Origin: an uncultured Chitinophagaceae bacterium
Lineage (GTDB): Bacteria; Bacteroidota; Bacteroidia; Chitinophagales; Chitinophagaceae
Assembly: GCA_937996595.1 (NCBI GenBank)
Contig: CALKVC010000253.1
Coordinates: forward strand, 1 to 17,697
Length of the DNA: 17,697 nucleotides
Direction: 5' to 3'
Shown: positions 7,432 through 14,863 of the stretch, in pieces
How the letters are laid out: each line of letters begins with the position of its first letter
How positions within the stretch are numbered: position 1 is the stretch's first letter
Translations under genes and position numbers: made by a program
The notes under the pieces: generated by a model
Seen by the model: only the letters and a program-made list of their open reading frames with translations
Told to the model about the DNA's origin: nothing
Database searches by the model: none

Positions 7432-8717
7432 AGGTTACAGCCAGGAAGGTTTATCGTTTCTTAAATGGGTTACCTGGTATGCGCTATTTAATACTAACTT
7501 ACCGTAAATTAGCAAACAAGGCGCCCCTCAGCATTATGCCATCAAGGAAAGCAGCAGTTTCAAAGCAGTATACCAGCGTTAACCGGGTCAGGCTGATCAG
7601 GGGCGGGGAGTCTTATTTCCGGTTGTTGACGAAACTCATAACGGAATCGAAAGAGGTGATTCATATCCAGTCATATATATTGGATGATGATGAAACAGGG
7701 CTTATGGTTGCAGATGCGCTTATAGCGGCAGCAAAACGCAATGTGGATGTATACCTCATGGCAGACGGGTATGCATCACAGTCATTGTCAAAGTCCTTTA
7801 TCAGCCGGTTACGGGAATCGGGTATACGTTTCCGTTATTTTGAACCGCTGTTCAGGAGCAGGTATTTTTATTTTGGCCGGCGGATGCACCACAAGGTTTC
7901 CGTTTTTGATACCAGGCATGCATTGGTTGGCGGAGTAAATATTGCTGACAGGTATAACGACCTGCCCGGAAAACCGGCATGGCTCGATTTTGCCCTGTAT
8001 GCAGAAGGGGAGATAGCCCGCGACCTGTGCCTGTTATGCTGGAAAACCTGGAAAGGCTTTCCTCAAACGATGATACCGGCGGCTTGCAATGAATTGCAGC
8101 AACAGTTCAGTATTCCACCCGAAAAGCGCAGTGAAGTGAGGATGCGGCGCAACGACTGGGTTCGCCGGAAAAATGAAATCTCGGGCACGTATATTGAAAT
8201 GCTTCTTACTGCAAAATCGGAAGTTACCATCCTGTGCAGTTATTTCCTGCCGGGTAAAGTAATCAGGAGGTTGATTGTACATGCCAAAAACCGGGGCGTT
8301 AAGATCAGGGTGATTGCAGCCGGATCGTCTGATATCCGAACAGCCAAATATGCCGAGCGTTGGTTGTACGACTGGCTGCTTAGGAACGGCATTGAATTGT
8401 ATGAATACCAGAAAAACATACTTCATGGGAAAATCGCCACCTGCGATGATAAATGGATGACCGTTGGTTCATACAATATCAATAACATCAGCGCTTATGC
8501 AAGCATAGAATTGAACCTGGATGTACGTGATTCATTGTTTACGGCTGAAGTACGGGAATTGCTGGATACGATCATAAGGGAAGACTGCATAAGGATAACA
8601 CAGGAGCATCATATGAAAACAAAAAACCTGTTGAAACAGTTTGTGCGGTGGTTGTCATACCAGTTTATCAGGATGGTTTTTTACCTGTTCACATTTTATT
8701 ACAAAAAGCATGTTTAA
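7419..8717 (+). CDS. Phospholipase D / cardiolipin synthase-like protein (ClsB type)
   Basis: The 432-residue product has two HxKx4D catalytic motifs: H157-K159-D164, followed by ALVGGVN, and H336-K338-D343, followed by WMTVGSYN. It lacks N-terminal membrane helices, like ClsB, and ends in a hydrophobic, basic tail (about 412-432) that may attach it to the membrane. Such enzymes join phosphatidylglycerol with another phospholipid or glycerol to form cardiolipin. The start is uncertain: ATG 7419 or 7422 overlaps a regulatory box (7420-7431), and M21 (ATG 7479) is a plausible alternative that would free the promoter. The last four bases, TTAA, also encode the stop of the convergent gene. Confidence 0.9.
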   Translation: MMPVKVTARKVYRFLNGLPGMRYLILTYRKLANKAPLSIMPSRKAAVSKQYTSVNRVRLIRGGESYFRLLTKLITESKEVIHIQSYILDDDETGLMVADALIAAAKRNVDVYLMADGYASQSLSKSFISRLRESGIRFRYFEPLFRSRYFYFGRRMHHKVSVFDTRHALVGGVNIADRYNDLPGKPAWLDFALYAEGEIARDLCLLCWKTWKGFPQTMIPAACNELQQQFSIPPEKRSEVRMRRNDWVRRKNEISGTYIEMLLTAKSEVTILCSYFLPGKVIRRLIVHAKNRGVKIRVIAAGSSDIRTAKYAERWLYDWLLRNGIELYEYQKNILHGKIATCDDKWMTVGSYNINNISAYASIELNLDVRDSLFTAEVRELLDTIIREDCIRITQEHHMKTKNLLKQFVRWLSYQFIRMVFYLFTFYYKKHV

Positions 8718-9724
8718 TTTCCGCGGATCCGCATCAGCAGCGCCATCGCGGCATCCATATCCCATTTGGCAAAACGCCCCCGCTGAACCACGAGTTTATT
8801 GCCTTCCGGCTGTTGCAGATAATAATGGAAAACAAACTTCTCCCTGGGCTCTTTCCAGCCGATGATCTGCCCGAAACGCAGGTCGTTGAATACCAGCTTA
8901 TCATTCCATTTCTCAACAGTATAGAATTGTTGAGAAAACCGTATCAGTTTTTGCAGGTCTTCATTCCCGGAAACGGATTTAAGCAAACTGTCGTTCCGGG
9001 GAAAATAATGGAAATCCATTTTTTGATTCCTGTCAAATAAGGAACGGAAACCAACATAATAGCCACTGTCATTGCCAGATACCACAAACCATAGCCAGTT
9101 TTGTAACGGAGCAGGCGTAGTGAAATACCTTGTATGTGGTATATGCTGTTTGGCAAATATCTCTTTTACATCACTGTTTATCTTAATCTTGTTGATGCTG
9201 CAATACGACAGGTAAATGAATGGGATAAATACCCCAAACTTCCACCAGAATGTACGCCTGGGGCTGTATGGGTTCAATATTATGAGCATGAGCAAAGCGA
9301 TCCCCGCCCAGATGGAAAAGAATATGTCTGCCACATAAATGGCATTAAATGAAAAGCGTGTATGACTGAACGGTTCCAGCCAGCCAACACCATAATTATT
9401 GAAACCGTCAATGAACAAATGCAAAAATACTTCCGTTGCAAAAAACAACAGCCAGGTTTTGAATGCGATATTATGCGGCCGGTGTATACGGTCGGCTGCC
9501 ATGGCAAATACCGGAACAATTAGTACGGCAAAAAGGATGGAATGCGTAAAACCCCGGTGTGCCAGGAGGTTTTCGGTTGTTGTTGACCATAAGGAAGCCA
9601 GGAAATCTATATCAGGGATACTTTGTGCAAGCGCTCCCCATATCATGGCTTTTTTGCCAAATCCTTTTTCAAAAAATGCTTCCCCTATGCAGGCTCCAAG
9701 TGCGATATGGGTAAGTGAATCCAT
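8714..9724 (-). CDS. YdjM-like inner-membrane metal-dependent hydrolase (PF04307)
   Basis: The 336-residue product matches the YdjM/DUF457 family. H6 (MDSLTHIALG), D38 and D40 (SIPDIDFL), and AHRGFTHS (55-62) are the conserved putative metal ligands. About four to five hydrophobic segments lie in residues 1-180, and the C-terminal third (200-336) is soluble. In E. coli ydjM is LexA-regulated, but I see no SOS-type box here; it carries the FNR-like module instead (9824-9888). The substrate is unknown, with a lipid or envelope compound possible. It overlaps the stop of the phospholipase-like gene by 4 bp. Confidence 0.88.
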   Translation of the reverse strand: MDSLTHIALGACIGEAFFEKGFGKKAMIWGALAQSIPDIDFLASLWSTTTENLLAHRGFTHSILFAVLIVPVFAMAADRIHRPHNIAFKTWLLFFATEVFLHLFIDGFNNYGVGWLEPFSHTRFSFNAIYVADIFFSIWAGIALLMLIILNPYSPRRTFWWKFGVFIPFIYLSYCSINKIKINSDVKEIFAKQHIPHTRYFTTPAPLQNWLWFVVSGNDSGYYVGFRSLFDRNQKMDFHYFPRNDSLLKSVSGNEDLQKLIRFSQQFYTVEKWNDKLVFNDLRFGQIIGWKEPREKFVFHYYLQQPEGNKLVVQRGRFAKWDMDAAMALLMRIRGN

Positions 9725-9823
9725 ATTTGTTAAATTTGAAAAAAGGCTTTATTATACCTCCCGTATTGCAATCAAAGTTTACCTTACCGGGAAATGATAT
9801 CCTAAATGTAATAAATACCATCA

Positions 9824-9888
9824 CAAACTTATCCAGGTACAATCCGTTTATGTATGATACCAGTCAAAAATATGGCTGATAGCTGTCA
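9824..9888 (-). promoter_or_regulatory. Promoter with tandem FNR/CRP-like boxes for the 9724 gene
   Basis: The minus-strand -7 element TAAGTTTG (9831-9824) is preceded, exactly 23 bp upstream, by TGATACCAGTCA (9855-9866). A second perfect TGA-N6-TCA box, TGATAGCTGTCA (9877-9888), is centred 22 bp further. This pair is shared with the divergent promoter at 9855-9918: each box is proximal for one gene and distal for the other. Confidence 0.72.
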
Positions 9889-9918
9889 TGAAGCGCTTAC
9901 ATATATAGGTTAAATTTG
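9855..9918 (+). promoter_or_regulatory. Promoter with tandem FNR/CRP-like boxes for the mlaE operon
   Basis: The -7 element TAAATTTG (9911-9918) is preceded, 22 bp upstream, by TGATAGCTGTCA (9877-9888), with TGATACCAGTCA (9855-9866) as the distal box at 22-bp centre spacing. The leader to the ATG at 9988 is about 65 nt. There is no TTG at -33. The gap is one base shorter than in the other modules. Confidence 0.7.
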
Positions 9919-9987
9919 TAGTATCAAAGGAAGGGCTTAGAATGAGCAGTCAGAAATAATAAACATACAGTAACAAAACGAAACCTG

Positions 9988-10764
9988 ATGTACCTGGTAA
10001 ACACAGAAACGGTAAAGTCTTTTTTCAATGAACTGGGCGCTTTATCACTCTTTACAGGCAGGTTTTTTACACAGTGTTTTCGTCCACGCTATGAGTTAGC
10101 CGAATTTTTCAGGCAATGTTTTATCATCGGGTATAAATCTTTGCCATTGGTTGCGCTAACCGGTTTTATCATGGGGCTCGTACTTACTTTACAATTACGT
10201 CCTTCCATGGTTGATTATGGCGTGGAATCACAGATACCTGTAATTGTTGGCATTGCCATCATCAGGGAGATTGGGCCGGTGATAACGGCGTTGATATTTG
10301 CGGGTAAAATTGGGTCGAGTATTGGCGCAGAACTGGGTTCAATGAAAGTAACAGAGCAGATAGATGCCATGGAAGTGAGTGGCACCAACCCTTTCAAGTA
10401 CCTGGTTGTTACAAGGGTACTTGCATGCACTTTCATGCTTCCTGTTCTCATTATGCTTAGCGACGCCATTTCACTGTATGGTTCATACCTGGGTGTTAAT
10501 GTAAAAGGAGTTACCAGTTTCAGCCTGTTCTGGACACAGGTTTTTGATAACCTGTCTTTTAATGATGTACTGCCTGCATTCACCAAAACTTTCTTCTTTG
10601 GTTTTGCAGTTGGCATCATCGGTTGTTACAAAGGGTTTAACAGCAGTAAAGGAACGGAAGGAGTGGGAAGGAGCGCCAACTCAGCCGTTGTGATGTCATC
10701 TATCATGATATTTGTAATTGACTTACTGGCTGTACAGGTAACAGACCTGCTTGGTTTTAACTGA
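9988..10764 (+). CDS. mlaE: MlaE-family lipid ABC transporter permease
   Basis: The 258-residue membrane protein matches MlaE/YrbE (PF02405) throughout. It has an N-terminal amphipathic stretch and a GFIMGLVLTLQL helix (about 51-62). The hallmark stretch IREIGPVITALIFAGKIGSSIGAELGSMKVTEQIDAMEVSG spans about 91-131, and three further helices follow. MlaE works with the ATPase MlaF and the substrate-binding MlaD to move phospholipids between inner and outer membranes. Here the three genes are in the order E-F-D with short gaps (56 and 17 bp). The mlaB, mlaC and mlaA genes are not in this window, as is usual for Bacteroidota. Confidence 0.95.
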   Translation: MYLVNTETVKSFFNELGALSLFTGRFFTQCFRPRYELAEFFRQCFIIGYKSLPLVALTGFIMGLVLTLQLRPSMVDYGVESQIPVIVGIAIIREIGPVITALIFAGKIGSSIGAELGSMKVTEQIDAMEVSGTNPFKYLVVTRVLACTFMLPVLIMLSDAISLYGSYLGVNVKGVTSFSLFWTQVFDNLSFNDVLPAFTKTFFFGFAVGIIGCYKGFNSSKGTEGVGRSANSAVVMSSIMIFVIDLLAVQVTDLLGFN

Positions 10765-10820
10765 TGGGTAGCACAGAAATTGCTGTTGAAGTGAGAATGT
10801 AATAATAACAGTAAAGCATA

Positions 10821-11591
10821 GTGGATATAAATAAAAACATACCAGATTCGGAATCCGGAACTTCCCAACCGGTTATTGTAATCAGCGATTTGCATAAGTC
10901 ATTTGGCAGTAACCGGGTTTTAGCGGGTTTCAGCATCAGCCTGCTTAAAGGAGAAAACCTGGTTGTTCTTGGTAAATCAGGATCCGGCAAATCGGTGCTG
11001 ATAAAATGTATCATTGGCTTGATGAAACCTGACAGGGGAACCATAGAGATGTTTGGCAAGAATATTCCCGACCTGGGTGCTATGGAACTGGATGAGATCA
11101 GGGTTAAAGTGGGTTTCCTTTTTCAGAGCAATGCCCTGTACGATTCCATGACGGTTAGGGATAACCTTGAATTCCCTTTAAGAAGGCACTGGATAAAACT
11201 TACACAGGGCGAAGTGGATGATATGGTTATGAACGCATTATCAGATGTTGGGCTGGAGCATACGGTAGATATGATGCCTGTTGAACTTTCAGGTGGCATG
11301 CGCAAACGGATTGCGCTTGCCAGGACTTTAATATTAAAACCGGAAATCATACTCTACGATGAACCAACTACGGGGTTGGACCCCATCACCGGCAAGGAAA
11401 TCATATCTTTAATGGTGGATCTGAAAAGAAAATACAATACATCCTCACTCATTATTTCGCATGATATGAATTGTGTAAGGATGGCTGGTGACCGGATTGC
11501 AGTACTGGTTGACGGTATTTGTTATGCAACAGGTACCTATGAAAAGCTAAAACAGCTTGAAGATTCAAGGGTGAAACAATTTTTTGAATAA
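10821..11591 (+). CDS. mlaF: MlaF-family ABC transporter ATP-binding protein
   Basis: The 256-residue ATPase has Walker A GKSGSGKS (51-58), a Q-loop near FQSNALYDSMTVRDN (101-115), signature LSGGM (156-160), Walker B IILYDE (176-181) and H-loop ISHDM. LYDSMTVRDN and ELSGGMRKRIALAR are typical of MlaF. The only start after the upstream in-frame stop (TAA 10812) is GTG at 10821, so GTG initiation is inferred. It energises the MlaE permease encoded just upstream. Confidence 0.93.
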   Translation: MDINKNIPDSESGTSQPVIVISDLHKSFGSNRVLAGFSISLLKGENLVVLGKSGSGKSVLIKCIIGLMKPDRGTIEMFGKNIPDLGAMELDEIRVKVGFLFQSNALYDSMTVRDNLEFPLRRHWIKLTQGEVDDMVMNALSDVGLEHTVDMMPVELSGGMRKRIALARTLILKPEIILYDEPTTGLDPITGKEIISLMVDLKRKYNTSSLIISHDMNCVRMAGDRIAVLVDGICYATGTYEKLKQLEDSRVKQFFE

Positions 11592-11608
11592 CGCTCAAAT
11601 AAGGATAC

Positions 11609-12604
11609 ATGGTATCTAAATCGATTAATAATACTAAACTGGGTGTGTTTGTATTGTTCGGACTGCTTTTCCTTATCATACTGCTGTATATGATAGGGAA
11701 GAACAGGAATATGTTCGGTTCCAATTTCAGGTTAAAAGCCAGGTTTGAAAATGTACAGGGCCTGAAACCCGGTAATAATGTAAGGTTTGGCGGTATTGAG
11801 GTAGGCACTGTGAAAAAAGTAATCATCATCAATGATACGATGATGGAAGTGCAGATGATTGTGAACGAAGACATGAAATCTGTCATACATAAAAACGCTA
11901 TGGTGTCCATCGGTACAGACGGGCTGGTAGGTAATAAAGTGGTAAATATCACGGCATCAAAAGAACCTGCCCTGCTTGTTGAAGATGGAGATATACTGCC
12001 TTCAAAGAAACAGGTAGATACAGATGAAATGCTTCGTACCCTTTATAAAACGAATAACGAGGTTGCGCTTATTGCAGCCAACCTGAAAACAACCACTGAG
12101 CATATCAATAGCAGCAGCGCCTTATGGAACTTGCTGAATGATAAAACACTGCCGGCTAACCTGCACCAGTCTGGCAATAATATCAGGATGGCAACCCAGC
12201 AGGCCAACGAGATGATGACTGCGCTTGGCAACATTGTTGAAGATGTAAAAAACGGTAAAGGTTCAGTTGGTTCATTGCTCGCTGATACGTCATTTGCCGT
12301 TAACCTTAATGCGGCCATCTTAAAGATAAAAGCTGTTGGCAGTGAAGCGGATTCCCTGGCTCAACAGATAAGTGCGGTAGTTTCCGGTTTGAAAAACGAT
12401 ATTGAAACAGGAAAGGGTACGGTAAACGCATTGCTGAAAGACAGCGGTATGGTAAACAAACTCAACAGGAGCCTTAACAATATTCAGCAGGGAACAGAAG
12501 GCTTTAACCAAAGCATGGAAGCATTGAAGCATAACATACTGTTGCGGGGCTATTTCAGGAAACAGGAACGGAAAGAAAAAAAACAACAGGCCGGCGATAA
12601 ATAA
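11609..12604 (+). CDS. mlaD: MlaD/MCE-domain lipid-binding protein
   Basis: The 331-residue product has one N-terminal membrane helix (about 10-30) and an MCE domain (PF02470, about 39-116; core VRFGGIEVGTVKKV). A long helical region follows with two similar repeats (KNGKGSVGSLLADTS at 214-228 and ETGKGTVNALLKDSG at 266-280). The tail is strongly basic (RKQERKEKKQQ). It should sit in the periplasm anchored to the inner membrane and form a ring that passes lipids to or from MlaE. It is longer than E. coli MlaD (about 180 residues), as is common in Bacteroidota. It starts 17 bp after mlaF. Confidence 0.93.
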   Translation: MVSKSINNTKLGVFVLFGLLFLIILLYMIGKNRNMFGSNFRLKARFENVQGLKPGNNVRFGGIEVGTVKKVIIINDTMMEVQMIVNEDMKSVIHKNAMVSIGTDGLVGNKVVNITASKEPALLVEDGDILPSKKQVDTDEMLRTLYKTNNEVALIAANLKTTTEHINSSSALWNLLNDKTLPANLHQSGNNIRMATQQANEMMTALGNIVEDVKNGKGSVGSLLADTSFAVNLNAAILKIKAVGSEADSLAQQISAVVSGLKNDIETGKGTVNALLKDSGMVNKLNRSLNNIQQGTEGFNQSMEALKHNILLRGYFRKQERKEKKQQAGDK

Positions 12605-12612
12605 TACTACCC

Positions 12613-12677
12613 TGACTGATATCAGAATCTGCTTTGACCGGTATCATTTCTTTATTTCTTTTATTGTATAACATTTA
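12613..12677 (+). promoter_or_regulatory. Promoter with tandem FNR/CRP-like boxes for the 12731 operon
   Basis: Two perfect TGA-N6-TCA boxes, TGACTGATATCA (12613-12624) and TGACCGGTATCA (12635-12646), have centres 22 bp apart. The -7 position 23 bp downstream holds only AACATTTA (12670-12677), a partial match; TATAACATTTA around it is the best available element. The distal box contains a perfect palindrome, CTGATATCAG (12616-12625). Confidence 0.6.
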
Positions 12678-12730
12678 CAGGGCAAATGCGGTAAAACTGT
12701 GCGCTGGGGTATTATATAAAATACGGAAAG

Positions 12731-13198
12731 ATGAAACCCGGTAAAAACTTCAAAAGCTGGCGTGAGAAACTGGAAAAGCAGGCGGAGGCTAAAATAGTGG
12801 ATGTGCCTGAATCATGGGCCGGGCGTATCGGCCATGGAAAAATGCTTGTTCCAACAGCATTGCTTGTAGATAAGGCAATCCGGAGTATCAGGAAGGGAAA
12901 GATACTAACGGTAAATGATATCCGTGAAAAGCTGGCCGATGAATTTCATGCAGACCTTACCTGCCCGCTAACAACCGGCATTTTTCTTGTTATTGCTGCC
13001 CATACGGCTGAAGAGGACAAGCTGGCAGGAAAGAAAGTTATCAGTCCGTATTGGCGGGTAGTAAAAAATGACGGATGCCTGAATCCGAAATTTCCCGGCG
13101 GAATTGAACGCCAGGCTGCTTACCTGGAGAAGGAAGGGTTTAAAATAATTAAGGGAAAGGGTAAAGGAACGCTGCTGGTAAAAGATTTTTTAATGTAG
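12731..13198 (+). CDS. Alkyltransferase-like (MGMT-fold) protein lacking the active-site Cys
   Basis: The C-terminal two-thirds of this 155-residue protein resembles the O6-alkylguanine-DNA alkyltransferase domain: GKILTVNDIREKLA (57-70) fits the start of the domain, and SPYWRVVKNDGCLNPKF (105-121), ending in QAAYLEKEGF, fits the active-site and C-terminal region. In MGMT the motif is PCHRV with the acceptor Cys; here it is PYWRV, so Tyr replaces Cys. ATL proteins of other bacteria carry Trp there and bind damaged bases to recruit nucleotide excision repair. A conserved-looking LTCPLTTGIF (77-86) precedes it. The N-terminus (1-40) is basic. Damage sensing without catalysis is the best inference. 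It is the first gene of a two-gene unit. Confidence 0.75.
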   Translation: MKPGKNFKSWREKLEKQAEAKIVDVPESWAGRIGHGKMLVPTALLVDKAIRSIRKGKILTVNDIREKLADEFHADLTCPLTTGIFLVIAAHTAEEDKLAGKKVISPYWRVVKNDGCLNPKFPGGIERQAAYLEKEGFKIIKGKGKGTLLVKDFLM

Positions 13199-13250
13199 AG
13201 ATGCAGGTTGGTTTTACGGTTGATTGCCATTCATTTTAATATGCCACACA

Positions 13251-13706
13251 ATGATTGGATACTTGTCAAAAGAACAAGCTGAAGCGTTATTGGGTAACAA
13301 CAATTTCGGGCGAATCGGTTGTAACGATGGGTTCAATACATATATCTTCCCAACAAATTATGTGTACGACGGCAAATATATCCTGTGTCATTCCTTCGCC
13401 GGCGCCAAGATAAACGCCATGCGCAATAATAAGCGTGTATGCTTCCTGGTTGATGAAATAGAAAAGCCGGATAACTGGAAAAGTGTAATGATACTGGGCG
13501 ATTACGAAGAACTGGATGATGAAAGGGAACGATATCATGCCATGAAAGCATTCAATGAAAATGATATACATCTTAAGATCAGTGAAACGGCTGCTTTCCC
13601 CAATGATACGCTGCATCCCGACCGGTTGTATGAACTGGGGCATTTCAGGCCAGTTATCTACCGTATTTCTTTGCAGGAAATAACGGGCCGTTTTGAAGGG
13701 CAGTAA
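13251..13706 (+). CDS. Pyridoxamine 5'-phosphate oxidase-like flavoprotein (NimA type)
   Basis: I chose ATG 13251; the frame extends to a TTG at 13224 with an unlikely N-terminus. The 151-residue product has the split-barrel FMN-binding layout of PF12900: FGRIGCNDGFNTYIFPTNYVY near residues 19-39, HSFAGAKINAMRNNKRVCFLVD near 47-68, and NWKSVMILGDYEEL near 75-88. NimA relatives reduce nitroimidazoles; other members bind flavin or F420, and the physiological substrate here is unknown. PPOX-like proteins also occur in mycobacterial dormancy gene sets. It follows the ATL-like gene by 52 bp and is probably co-transcribed. Confidence 0.88.
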   Translation: MIGYLSKEQAEALLGNNNFGRIGCNDGFNTYIFPTNYVYDGKYILCHSFAGAKINAMRNNKRVCFLVDEIEKPDNWKSVMILGDYEELDDERERYHAMKAFNENDIHLKISETAAFPNDTLHPDRLYELGHFRPVIYRISLQEITGRFEGQ

Positions 13707-13715
13707 TCATTAACA

Positions 13716-13751
13716 GACATAGATTTTATTGTCATTGGTATAATCTCTGTC
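13716..13751 (+). terminator. Possible stem-loop after the PPOX-like gene
   Basis: GACATAGATT (13716-13725) pairs with AATCTCTGTC (13742-13751) with one mismatch around a 16-nt loop, 10 nt past the stop at 13706. There is no clear U-run. It could end the 12731-13706 transcript before the next promoter at 13764. Confidence 0.3.
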
Positions 13752-13763
13752 GCCTCAATGCCG

Positions 13764-13828
13764 ATTCGTAATTCATTGAAGCAACTGATTCCTGAATGTA
13801 TAGCACAATATGTTTACCTTTATTTTTG
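13764..13828 (+). promoter_or_regulatory. Promoter with degenerate tandem boxes for the pfkB operon
   Basis: The -7 element TATTTTTG (13821-13828) is a full TAnnTTTG match. Exactly 23 bp upstream is TGATTCCTGAAT (13786-13797), which keeps the left half TGAT and the centre CCTG but has AAT instead of TCA. The partner ATTCGTAATTCA (13764-13775), 22 bp further by centre, keeps only the right TCA. The geometry is the same as in the better copies. The leader to the ATG at 13899 is about 65 nt. Confidence 0.55.
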
Positions 13829-13898
13829 CATGCGATATACGGCAGGCATCAGTCAAGCCTGCTACACGGCATATGGGTAATTAAACCATATTCATTTT

Positions 13899-14843
13899 AT
13901 GTCAAAGGTCATAACTGTTACATTAAATCCTGCAATTGATAAAAGTACAACCGTACCGGTGCTTGCTCCCGAAAAAAAATTGAAATGTACGCAACCGGTC
14001 TTTGAACCAGGTGGCGGGGGTATAAATGTGGCCCGTGCTATCAAAAAGCTTGGCGGTAAGGCAACTGCCTTATACCTGGCAGGTGGCTATACAGGAAAGT
14101 TTTTCTCCCAATTGCTTGAAAAGGAACATATAGATACAGTGGTAATAGAGATTGCGAATCATACCCGGGAAAACCTGATAGTGCTGGATAGTGCTTCAAA
14201 CCTGCAGTATCGTTTTGGTATGCCCGGTCCCGTAATAGAGGAAAAGGAATGGAAGAAATTGCTCAGCATCCTGGAGCAAATGAATGATATCAGTTACCTG
14301 GTAGCCAGCGGCAGTGTCCCTGCCGGGGTGCCGACAGACATATTCGCCCGGATCGCATCTATTGCTAAAAAGAAAAAGATAAGATGTATTGTAGACACTT
14401 CAGGGGAAGCGTTACAGTTGGCCGCAGCAGAATCTGTGTATTTGCTGAAACCAAACCTGGGTGAACTGGCTTCTCTGGTTGGCGCTGAGGATATTGAGAT
14501 TGGCATGGTTGATACGGTAGCAGGTAAACTTGTTGCAGGCGGTAAATGCGAAGTAGTTGTGGTTTCCATGGGAGCAGCAGGCGCCATGCTGGTTACAAAA
14601 GAAATGGTAAGCCATATTACCGCACCGGTTGTTAAACGAAAAAGTACAGTAGGAGCTGGTGACAGCATGGTGGCAGGTATAATAACAGGAATGATGAAAA
14701 ATATGAGTATGGCAGATGCCGCCAGGTATGGGGTAGCTTGCGGAACTGCAGCAACTATAAATCCGGGAACGGAATTATGCAGGCTGGAAGATGTAGAAAG
14801 GCTTTTTCCACAAATACAGGTTACTGCAAAACCGGTTTCCTGA
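13899..14843 (+). CDS. pfkB: 6-phosphofructokinase 2-like sugar kinase
   Basis: The 314-residue product is a ribokinase-fold (PfkB) kinase that is very like E. coli Pfk-2 (309 residues): NPAIDKS (10-16), the GGGGINVARAIKKLGG stretch (38-53), CIVDTSGEAL (163-172), KPN (184-186), and the anion-hole/catalytic motif VGAGDSMVAGI (251-261) with D255 as base. It should phosphorylate fructose 6-phosphate (or tagatose 6-phosphate) with ATP. M. tuberculosis has a DosR-regulated PfkB (Rv2029c). Here it heads an operon with a three-part ABC system; the next start is 20 bp past its stop. Confidence 0.93.
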   Translation: MSKVITVTLNPAIDKSTTVPVLAPEKKLKCTQPVFEPGGGGINVARAIKKLGGKATALYLAGGYTGKFFSQLLEKEHIDTVVIEIANHTRENLIVLDSASNLQYRFGMPGPVIEEKEWKKLLSILEQMNDISYLVASGSVPAGVPTDIFARIASIAKKKKIRCIVDTSGEALQLAAAESVYLLKPNLGELASLVGAEDIEIGMVDTVAGKLVAGGKCEVVVVSMGAAGAMLVTKEMVSHITAPVVKRKSTVGAGDSMVAGIITGMMKNMSMADAARYGVACGTAATINPGTELCRLEDVERLFPQIQVTAKPVS

Positions 14844-14863
14844 CGATAAAAAAGAGAATATTC

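Noticed and set aside
8034..8426. Long open frame antisense to the phospholipase-like gene (and similar ones at 435-863, 10215-10619, 14294-14668)
   Set aside because: Each lies wholly opposite a gene with clear family motifs, and the translations have no domain or signal; they are frame shadows.
12616..12625. Perfect palindrome CTGATATCAG as a separate operator
   Set aside because: It is explained by the overlapping distal TGA-N6-TCA box (12613-12624) of the module.
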